Source of the DNA: Woeseiaceae bacterium
Lineage (GTDB): Bacteria > Pseudomonadota > Gammaproteobacteria > Steroidobacterales > Woeseiaceae
NCBI GenBank assembly: GCA_030066655.1
Contig: JASJBE010000010.1
Location: forward strand, 1 to 32,626
Length of the DNA stretch: 32,626 nt
Direction of reading: 5' to 3'
Position 1 is the first letter of the stretch. Each line of letters begins with the position of its first letter. Shown here in pieces: positions 6,660 to 13,136 of this stretch. The notes under the pieces were generated by a model. The model did no database searches. It saw nothing but the letters and a program-made list of their open reading frames with translations, and was not told the DNA's origin. The position numbers and the translations under genes were made by a program.

Positions 6660-7829
6660 ATGCAACTTCGTCCGCTCGAGTCCTACGATGTGTCCCCAGA
6701 TCGAGGCTTTCTGTGCAAGTACGACCCGGCGCGCGTCGCGCTGCCGGATATCCTGCAGCCGGTCCGGTCACTGGCGCTGTCACTGCCCGAGCGAATTGTC
6801 GCCGGCCGCGCGCGACGGGATATCGAGGTCTTGGAACCGGTATCGCTCAAGAACCTGAACGAGATCGACGACGAGGCCGTTCTGCGAACTGCACTCGTTC
6901 ACTACACGTTCCTGGCGCAGGCCTACGTCTGGTGCGAAGAGAAGGTGCCTTCTTCACTGCCCGCGGCGGTCTCCCGCCCATTGTGGCTGTTGGCAGACCT
7001 CCTGGGTCAGCCGCCGATACTGACCTACTCCCAGTATGTGCTGGACAACTGGTCACTGATCGACAAACCGGGCCCGATCGACCTCGGCAACATCACCATG
7101 CCGCAGCATTTCGACGGAGGGATGGACGAGTCCTGGTTCGTGCTGATCCATGTCGGCATCGAGGCAGAGGCCGGGCGCATGCTCGGGCGCATCCCCGACG
7201 CAATCCGGGCGGCGAATGACGGCGATACGCAGGCACTCGCTCAGCATCTTGACGAGATGATCGGCGTGTGGGGCCGGATGCAGGACGTGTTCAATCGCAT
7301 GCCGGAGCGTTGTGACCCTTACATGTACTTCCAGCGGGTCCGTCCGTGGATCCACGGCTGGAGAGACAACCCGGCCCTGCCGAACGGCATTCTCTATGAC
7401 GGTGTCGAGGAGACACTGGGCAAGCCGCAGTCGTTTCGTGGACAGACCGGCTCTCAGTCGTCAATCGTCCCGGTCATGGACGCATTCTTAAGTGTCGGAC
7501 ACGGTCTCGACCCATTGCGAGGCTATCTCGATGAACTGCACATCTACCGGCCGCCGAAGCACCGGGAGTTCATCGACGAGGTGCGGGCGGCTAGCACCGT
7601 TCGTGATGTCGTGAAGCGGGCGGCGGACCCTTCGCTGACCGAAGCGTATAACGAATGCCTCGAGGCGCTGACTCGCTTCCGCACCCGCCATCTCGAATAT
7701 GCAGCGAGCTATATCGCGAAGCAGTCACGGGCCGGTGTCGGCAATGCGCCGGACGTCGGGACCGGCGGTACGCCGTTCATGAAGTACCTGAAGAAACATC
7801 GCGACGAGGCGGACGCGCATCGACTGTAG
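6660..7829 (+). CDS. Indoleamine 2,3-dioxygenase family protein (tryptophan to N-formylkynurenine)
   Basis: This 389-residue protein matches the animal/fungal-type heme dioxygenase that opens the indole ring of L-tryptophan. Diagnostic stretches are SFRGQTGSQSSIVPVMDAFL (from S258), HREFIDEVRAASTVRDVV, then a helix with RFRTRHLEYAASYI carrying H344 as the likely proximal heme ligand (human IDO1 H346), and GTGGTPFMKYLKKHRDE from G367. The N-terminal helical domain (1-110) includes YTFLAQAYVW and LPAAVSRPLW. The length is close to human IDO1 (403). GAGAGGG five bases before the ATG supports the start. No formamidase or kynureninase gene is in the window, so the fate of N-formylkynurenine cannot be read here. 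The divergent Lrp-type gene is its probable regulator. It is convergent with cysB. Confidence 0.92.
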   Translation: MQLRPLESYDVSPDRGFLCKYDPARVALPDILQPVRSLALSLPERIVAGRARRDIEVLEPVSLKNLNEIDDEAVLRTALVHYTFLAQAYVWCEEKVPSSLPAAVSRPLWLLADLLGQPPILTYSQYVLDNWSLIDKPGPIDLGNITMPQHFDGGMDESWFVLIHVGIEAEAGRMLGRIPDAIRAANDGDTQALAQHLDEMIGVWGRMQDVFNRMPERCDPYMYFQRVRPWIHGWRDNPALPNGILYDGVEETLGKPQSFRGQTGSQSSIVPVMDAFLSVGHGLDPLRGYLDELHIYRPPKHREFIDEVRAASTVRDVVKRAADPSLTEAYNECLEALTRFRTRHLEYAASYIAKQSRAGVGNAPDVGTGGTPFMKYLKKHRDEADAHRL

Positions 7830-7841
7830 CCGCGGGGCTAC
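7826..7841. repeat. Inverted repeat at the 3' end of the dioxygenase gene
   Basis: GTAGCC (7826-7831), four bases and GGCTAC (7836-7841) form a tight 6-bp hairpin that contains the dioxygenase stop codon (TAG, 7827-7829). No T-run follows. It shares the arms TGTAGCC and GGCTACC with the repeat in the gene's leader. It may act as a hairpin at the end of the mRNA or as a second regulator site. Confidence 0.35.
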
Positions 7842-7874
7842 CCACAGCGGGTGCTCCGCGGGCGGTGCTGCCTG

Positions 7875-8885
7875 TCAGGCGGCGGCGTTGACGTTGTTGC
7901 CGCAGCCGCTGCGCATGGGCAGCTCCGCATCGGCAAACAGGCTGTCGACGTCGGCCTGGCTCCGCGCTTCAACCGCCTGCTCGAGGTCTTTGTCGGATAC
8001 GTGCGGCGCGAACAGTTTGACGAAATCGGCCATGTAGCGCCTGAGCACCGCATCCTTTCGAAAACCGATCCAGGTTGTACTTCTCGGAAACAGTCCGGCC
8101 GCGTCGATAGACGTCAGGTCTTTCCGGTCAGCGCAGTCGTCCGCCATGCTCGCGACGATGCCCACACCCATCCCCATCTTCACGTAGGTCTTGATGACGT
8201 CGGCGTCGCGCGCGGTGAACACGACGTCGGGTTCCAGCCCCTCGTCGGCAAATGCACGCTTGAGTGAAGATTCGCCACCGAAACTGAAGACGTACGTGAC
8301 CAGCGGATGCTCGGCGAGATCGTGCAGCGTGACCTTCCGGTCGAGCCTCGTCAGCTCATGATCATTAGGCACGACAATGGTGCGTTCCCAGTGATAACTC
8401 GGTACGAGCAACAACTCGTCGAACAATTCCCGAGAACCCGTCGCGATCGCAAAGTCGATCTTGTTCGAGGCGATCATGTCAGCGATCTGCTCGGAGGTTC
8501 CCTGGTGCAGGTTCAGGCTGACGCGCGGGTACTGCTTGCGAAATTCCGCGACGATGTCCGGCAGCACATAACGGGCCTGCGTATGCGTTGTCGCGATGGA
8601 CAGCGATCCTTCTTCCTCTTCGTAGAAGTCGGAGGCGAGGCTCCGGATGTTGTCGACCTCCTGCATGATGACCCTGGCGCGGTCGATGACTTTGAGTCCG
8701 GCCGGCGTAATGCCATCGAGGCTCTTGCCCTTGCGGACGAAAAGCTGCAGGCCCAGCTCTTCTTCGAGCAATTTGAGCTGTTTGCTGACACCGGGCTGCG
8801 ACGTGTACATGCGCTCGGCGGCCGCCGTTATGTTGAGGCCGTTGTCGACAATCGCCAGCAGGTACTTAAGTTGTTGTAGTTTCAT
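7875..8885 (-). CDS. cysB: LysR-type regulator CysB of cysteine biosynthesis
   Basis: This is a 336-residue LysR protein. The N-terminal helix-turn-helix starts MKLQQLKYLLAIVDNGLNIT and contains AAERMYTSQPGVSKQLKLLE, with the CysB/Cbl-specific TSQPGVSKQ. The effector domain includes ATTHTQARYVLP, LNLHQGTSEQIADMI, FAIATGSRELFDEL and GMGVGIVASMA, all typical of CysB, which binds N-acetylserine/O-acetylserine and thiosulfate or sulfide analogues. The ATG at 8885 was chosen over an upstream ATG at 8948 because the CysB family starts at MKLQQL. The C-terminal tail (about 25 residues, ending RSGCGNNVNAAA) is longer and less conserved than in E. coli CysB (324). A divergent cysK gene is its expected target. 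Confidence 0.95.
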   Translation of the reverse strand: MKLQQLKYLLAIVDNGLNITAAAERMYTSQPGVSKQLKLLEEELGLQLFVRKGKSLDGITPAGLKVIDRARVIMQEVDNIRSLASDFYEEEEGSLSIATTHTQARYVLPDIVAEFRKQYPRVSLNLHQGTSEQIADMIASNKIDFAIATGSRELFDELLLVPSYHWERTIVVPNDHELTRLDRKVTLHDLAEHPLVTYVFSFGGESSLKRAFADEGLEPDVVFTARDADVIKTYVKMGMGVGIVASMADDCADRKDLTSIDAAGLFPRSTTWIGFRKDAVLRRYMADFVKLFAPHVSDKDLEQAVEARSQADVDSLFADAELPMRSGCGNNVNAAA

Positions 8886-9244
8886 TGAGCACCGTATCGC
8901 AACACGCTGTGTCCTCAGACCGGCAAAGCGCGCCATTGGTTTCATCAAATTCGTGCGTGGCCCGGTTTTGATCTCGCACCCGGCCCGGGTCCTTTTTCAC
9001 CGGTGCGGCCAGGCACGACTGGTATCCTGTAGGGTCTGAATAGATATAACACAATGTAATAAAGCCAGAAACAGAGCGTATTTTTTGCCGGGTATCCTGC
9101 TCGATATAGTCCGCGTTCCCGCACGCCCTGAAGACAGGCGCCCGATCTTGACCGCTATCGCCTCGAATCCCGTGCAGGATCGAGCGGCTATCGGCCTTTG
9201 GTTCGTAATCCACACCACCGAACGAGACAAAAAGAGACAAGAAC
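8886..9244. promoter_or_regulatory. cysB-cysK divergent regulatory region
   Basis: This 359-base gap holds no convincing gene; a 126-codon minus-strand frame that crosses it (9246-8866) has no domain and runs into cysB. The middle (about 9028-9085) is AT-rich. TATAAC at 9045-9050 is a good -10 for plus-strand cysK without a recognisable -35, as expected for an activator-dependent promoter. The nonamer GGTATCCTG occurs twice in the same direction, at 9021-9029 and 9091-9099, exactly 70 bases apart, and may mark regulator contacts. On the minus strand TACGGT lies five bases before the cysB ATG, a possible leaderless arrangement. Confidence 0.45.
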
Positions 9245-10198
9245 ATGATCTACGACAACATACTGGACACGATCGGAAGGACACCGGTCGTCCGGCTCAA
9301 TCGCATGGGGCCGGATAACGTCACCCTCTACGTCAAGGTTGAGTCCTTCAACCCGATGGCGTCCGTCAAGGATCGCCTGGCTTACGCGATCATCACGGAT
9401 GCGGAGCAGCGCGGGCTGATCAAGCCCGGGCAGACGGTCGTCGAGGCGACGTCAGGCAACACCGGCATCGCACTCGCAATGGTCTGCGCGGCCAAGGGCT
9501 ATCCCTTTGTCGCGACGATGGCGGAGTCATTCTCCGTCGAGCGGCGCAAAATCATGCGCGGCCTGGGTGCGAAGGTGATCCTGACGCCGGCCGCCGAGCG
9601 CGGCAGCGGCATGGTGCGTAAAGCGGAAGAGCTGGCGGAAAAACACGGCTGGTTCCTCGCACGCCAGTTCCAGAACCCGGCCAATCCCGCCTACCATGCG
9701 AGCACGACCGGGCCCGAGATTCTCAGCGACTTTGCCGGTCATCGCCTGGACTACTGGGTCACCGGCTATGGCACCGGCGGCACGATGAGCGGCGCGGGCA
9801 GGACGATCAAAACCGCACGTCCCGACGTGAAGATCGTTGCCACCGAGCCCGCCGGCGCCGCGCTGCTGTCTGGAGACGACTGGGCGCCGCATAAGATCCA
9901 GGGCTGGACGCCCGACTTCATACCCGAAGTTCTCGATCGCGACGTGTTCGATCAGCTGCTGACCGTGACGGACGATCGTGCGATCGAGGTCTCGCGAGAG
10001 CTCGCCGCAAAAGAGGGCATCTTCACCGGCATTTCGGGCGGCGGCACGCTCGCGACCGCGCTGGACGTTGCCGAGTCAGCTGAGGATGGCTCCGTCGTTC
10101 TCGCCATGCTGCCGGATACCGGCGAGCGCTATCTCAGTACGCCGCTGTTCGAAGGCGTCAACGAGGGATCCGATGACGACTGGCTGGAGTCCCTGTAG
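9245..10198 (+). CDS. cysK: Cysteine synthase A (O-acetylserine sulfhydrylase)
   Basis: This is a 317-residue PLP enzyme that makes cysteine from O-acetylserine and sulfide in the cytoplasm. The PLP lysine is K42 in NPMASVKDRLA. The substrate loop TSGNTG is at 69-74, the phosphate-binding glycine loop is GYGTGGT, and GISGGG and LPDTGERYLST follow near the C-terminus. PEVLDRDVFDQLLTV is typical of CysK. Length and motifs also allow CysM; MASVKDR is common to both, but the sequence overall reads more like CysK. It is divergent from cysB, which is expected to activate it under sulfur limitation. A purine-rich stretch (AAAAAGAGACAAG) precedes the ATG. The downstream GGDEF-EAL gene follows after 159 bases and is probably separate. 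Confidence 0.92.
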   Translation: MIYDNILDTIGRTPVVRLNRMGPDNVTLYVKVESFNPMASVKDRLAYAIITDAEQRGLIKPGQTVVEATSGNTGIALAMVCAAKGYPFVATMAESFSVERRKIMRGLGAKVILTPAAERGSGMVRKAEELAEKHGWFLARQFQNPANPAYHASTTGPEILSDFAGHRLDYWVTGYGTGGTMSGAGRTIKTARPDVKIVATEPAGAALLSGDDWAPHKIQGWTPDFIPEVLDRDVFDQLLTVTDDRAIEVSRELAAKEGIFTGISGGGTLATALDVAESAEDGSVVLAMLPDTGERYLSTPLFEGVNEGSDDDWLESL

Positions 10199-10226
10199 TC
10201 CAGCTCTTTCCAGGCTTCAGGCCGTT

Positions 10227-10242
10227 TGTCACGAGGGTTGCA
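10227..10242 (+). promoter_or_regulatory. Weaker candidate sigma-54 promoter upstream of the GGDEF-EAL gene
   Basis: TGTCACGAGGGTTGCA matches TGGCACG-N4-TTGCW except for one base, but that base is the second G of the -24 GG, which is usually required. The -12 element TTGCA is perfect and the spacing is correct. It lies 29 bases after the cysK stop and 116 bases before the GTG of the GGDEF-EAL gene. The match may be chance; the sigma-54 activator encoded at 1127-2926 makes it worth listing. Confidence 0.33.
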
Positions 10243-10357
10243 CCCGCCGGAACCGTATATGGTCGGCACGATGACGGTGCCTGCCTGAGAACCTAGTCAC
10301 ACCTGAGAAATTGACCAGCTGGCATGCTATGGGCTGTTCGATAACCTCGAGGCTCGC

Positions 10358-12574
10358 GTGACGGCCGACCTGCATCAATTCAACGCCATGAAAAACGTTG
10401 GCAAGGCCAGGGCCTTGCTGCACGCGCTCGTTCCGCGCGCTCAGTGCTTCTGCTTCTACGATGGCGAACGACAGTGCGTCTGGAGCAGTGACGGCGCGGA
10501 GGACTACGAAGTCGACAGCTTCATCGAGGAGCTGCCGGGGGCCGTACTCCGCGGCGAGCAGGGCGGCGAACCCTACCTGCGCCGGACGCTGAAATCGGGC
10601 CGCACCATTTTTTCTATGCCGGTCTTGACGGCCAACGAGTCTGCGCTGGGTCGTCTCGTCGTTGTCTTCTCGCGCAATGCCGGTAAATCATCGGCGTTCA
10701 ACCCGAGCCTGCTGTACGACATCTTGAAACCCGCGATCGATGTCGTCGCCGAGGGTCTGGACACCGAGAGACGCCTGCAGCGTGCGTTGTCAGACACGCG
10801 CGACTCGGCCAAGGAACTGCGACTGGTCTATGAAGTTGACGAGAAAGTGCATGGCAGCTCACACAGTCATGCGGGCCTTGCGCAGCTGGTCGGACAGAGC
10901 GGACGCTTCCTCGAGATTGCCTACAGCGTGCTGCTGATCCCGGGCAAGCGAATACGAATCAGCGCAACGCACTCTTCATGGAAGGGTGTCAACCGGAAGG
11001 TCCTCGATCGATACCTGATCGATCACATGATGCCGAAACTCGACGGCCGAAATTATCCGGTCGTCTTCGAAATACCGGCGTCGCCGGAAGCCGGACCGGA
11101 GCAGGATACGGGCTACCAGACGTTGCTCTGCCCGATTGTCGATCGTCATGGCAATGCCGAGGGCGTACTGGCGCTTCTCGGTCGCGTCAACAACAAGCAC
11201 TTCGAAGACAGCCACCGGCGATTCATGGCGCACATCGCCCGGAAGGTAGAGCTTGTCATACAACAGTCCTTCGACACGATGACCGGTGTAATGAACCGCG
11301 GCGGATTCGAGGCACAGATGCACGAGTCGTGGAAGGCGCTTGAAGACGACAAGGACACGCATCAGCTGATCTACTTCGATCTGGACAACCTGCAACTCGT
11401 CAATGACAAGTTCGGCCGGAACGCCGGTGACGAGGTCATTAAACGTCTCGCCGTGCTGCTGGAGGAAAACCTGCCACAGACGGCGGTTCTGTCTCGCCTC
11501 GGTGAAGACGACTTCTGCATTCTGCTGACACACGCAAACAGCGACCAGGCGATGGCGCTGGCTTCCGGTGTCCGCTCGTCCAGCGACCAGCTGCGATACC
11601 TGCAGGGCGATTCGAGTCTGCAAGTGACGATGAGCATCGGTATCGCCGAGTTCAACCGGGCGAATGGCCTGGACAACGGCGCATTGACGCATGCACGCAT
11701 GGCCTGTGAGTCCGCGAAGGAACACGGCCGGGATCGCGTCGAAGTCTATGACGGCGACAACCAGAGCATGGTCAGGCGCTACGACGACATGAACCTCGTT
11801 GCCGTCGTGCAAAAGGCGCTGGACTCCGACGGCTTCGACCTGATGGCGCAGCCGATACTTGGACTGTCCGAGGGCGACAGCGCCGTTCGCTACGAGATCC
11901 TCTTGAGGATGCGAGAGACCGAGGGCGAGGACGTCCCGACAGAGTCCTTCCTGTCGACGGCCGAGCGCTACCAGATGATGCCGCAGATCGACCGCTGGGT
12001 GGTGTCGACCTCGCTGCAACTGCTGGCCGAGCATCCGGAGATGCTGGCGGAACGCGACGCACGATTTTCCATCAACCTGTCCGGCCAGTCCTTGTCCGAC
12101 GACGAGATGCTCGACTTCATCCAGCAGGAACTCGATGCTGCCGAGCTGCCGGCCTCGTGTATCGGGTTCGAGGTCACGGAGTCAGCCGCCGTTTCTAATT
12201 TGAAGCGTGCCCAGCACCTGATCGACACCCTGCACGAGCGAGGCTGTCGTATTTCGCTCGACGATTTCGGAGCGGGACTGAGCTCATTTGCCTACCTGAA
12301 AAACTTCAAGGTCGATGCGCTGAAGATTGACGGCGGATTCATCCGGGACATCACCGACAACCGGATCTCCGAATCGATGGTCGCGGCGATTACGCAGGTC
12401 GCCAAAGTCATGGAACTGGAGACCGTGGCCGAGTATGTCGAGTCAGACGAAATCCGGAACCTGATCGAGCGGCTGGGCGTCGATTACGCCCAGGGCCACG
12501 CGATCGGCAAGCCGGCGCCACTCGCGGACGTGCTCGAGCAACTCGAAGACCTCGATCGCACCTGGCTGGCCTGA
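10358..12574 (+). CDS. GGDEF-EAL protein with N-terminal GAF-like region; degenerate cyclase, intact-looking phosphodiesterase
   Basis: This 738-residue protein would act on cyclic di-GMP. The N-terminal 300 residues are two GAF-like sensory regions with no membrane span, so it is cytoplasmic. The GGDEF domain (about 310-455) begins FDTMTGVMNRGGFE, but its signature is G382-E-D-D-F386 instead of GGDEF, which usually means no cyclase activity and often a GTP-binding regulatory role. The EAL domain (about 485-735) has Y512-E-I-L-LR, SINLSGQSL, FEVTESA, D635-D-F-G, LKIDGGF, VAEYVE and AQGHAIGKP. These cover the metal and catalytic residues, so hydrolysis to pGpG is likely. Start: GTG at 10358 with GAGG upstream; an ATG at 10388 is the alternative. 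It is convergent with the flavodoxin-like gene. Confidence 0.93.
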   Translation: MTADLHQFNAMKNVGKARALLHALVPRAQCFCFYDGERQCVWSSDGAEDYEVDSFIEELPGAVLRGEQGGEPYLRRTLKSGRTIFSMPVLTANESALGRLVVVFSRNAGKSSAFNPSLLYDILKPAIDVVAEGLDTERRLQRALSDTRDSAKELRLVYEVDEKVHGSSHSHAGLAQLVGQSGRFLEIAYSVLLIPGKRIRISATHSSWKGVNRKVLDRYLIDHMMPKLDGRNYPVVFEIPASPEAGPEQDTGYQTLLCPIVDRHGNAEGVLALLGRVNNKHFEDSHRRFMAHIARKVELVIQQSFDTMTGVMNRGGFEAQMHESWKALEDDKDTHQLIYFDLDNLQLVNDKFGRNAGDEVIKRLAVLLEENLPQTAVLSRLGEDDFCILLTHANSDQAMALASGVRSSSDQLRYLQGDSSLQVTMSIGIAEFNRANGLDNGALTHARMACESAKEHGRDRVEVYDGDNQSMVRRYDDMNLVAVVQKALDSDGFDLMAQPILGLSEGDSAVRYEILLRMRETEGEDVPTESFLSTAERYQMMPQIDRWVVSTSLQLLAEHPEMLAERDARFSINLSGQSLSDDEMLDFIQQELDAAELPASCIGFEVTESAAVSNLKRAQHLIDTLHERGCRISLDDFGAGLSSFAYLKNFKVDALKIDGGFIRDITDNRISESMVAAITQVAKVMELETVAEYVESDEIRNLIERLGVDYAQGHAIGKPAPLADVLEQLEDLDRTWLA

Positions 12575-12588
12575 CGCCCTGGCACTGC

Positions 12589-13053
12589 TTAGTAGATTCC
12601 GGCCTCGAGCCCGGCGGCCAGCGTCATGCCCAGCTCCCGGCATTCGGGCAGACGCGACTCGTCGAACTCGCCGGCCATTAAAAGAGGCTCCTGTATCTCG
12701 CGGACCGACAGCCCAGTCAGGATGCGGTGCAGGCTCGTGATCGCACCCGTCCCGTCGTTGCCGGCACGAATGAACAACGCATAAGGCTTGCCCTCCACCT
12801 TGCCTTCGCAGGGATAGAAGACACGGTCGAGAAAAGTCTTCATCGCACCGCTCATGTAACCGAAATTCTCCGGCGTTCCGAGTATGAATGCGTCGGCCGA
12901 CTGGAGATCTTCAGCGGTCGCCTCCAGGGCATCGCGAACGACGACGTCGACCCCGTCGATGGCGTCATCGCGCGCGCCGTCGATGACGGCCTCTGCCATA
13001 CGCGCCGTGCTTCCGGACTGGGAGTGGTAGACGATCAGAAGTTGTCTGGACAT
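12589..13053 (-). CDS. Flavodoxin-like FMN protein / NAD(P)H:quinone oxidoreductase-type
   Basis: This is a 154-residue protein of the flavodoxin fold. The FMN phosphate loop is HSQSGST at residues 10-16 after a hydrophobic first strand (LLIVY). FILGTPENFGYMSGAMKTFLDRVFYP is the second flavin-contact region, as in NADPH-dependent FMN reductases and WrbA/NQO-like proteins. It probably transfers electrons from a reduced cofactor to quinones or another acceptor; the partner cannot be told from sequence. It is divergent from glnE, 83 bases away, and convergent with the GGDEF-EAL gene, 14 bases away. GGCGGA upstream of the ATG at 13053 is a weak ribosome binding site. Confidence 0.85.
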   Translation of the reverse strand: MSRQLLIVYHSQSGSTARMAEAVIDGARDDAIDGVDVVVRDALEATAEDLQSADAFILGTPENFGYMSGAMKTFLDRVFYPCEGKVEGKPYALFIRAGNDGTGAITSLHRILTGLSVREIQEPLLMAGEFDESRLPECRELGMTLAAGLEAGIY

Positions 13054-13102
13054 GGAATCCGCCGTCGCTCATCGTAAGCCCAGTTTACCGTGAATGCCCT
13101 CA

Positions 13103-13130
13103 TTTACCCCGATCCGTTACACGGTAGACT
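13103..13130 (+). promoter_or_regulatory. Candidate sigma-70 promoter giving a leaderless glnE mRNA
   Basis: TTTACC (13103-13108), a 16-base spacer and TAGACT (13125-13130) match the consensus hexamers at four positions each. The sequence GGCGCC (six bases) separates the -10 from the ATG at 13137, so the expected start of transcription is the start codon. There is no ribosome binding site before that ATG. Of the four such arrangements in the window this has the best -35. Confidence 0.48.
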
Positions 13131-13136
13131 GGCGCC

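Noticed and set aside
8866-9246. 126-codon minus-strand frame across the cysB-cysK gap
   Set aside because: It runs into the cysB 5' end in another frame, contains the likely promoters, and shows no domain or sensible codon pattern.
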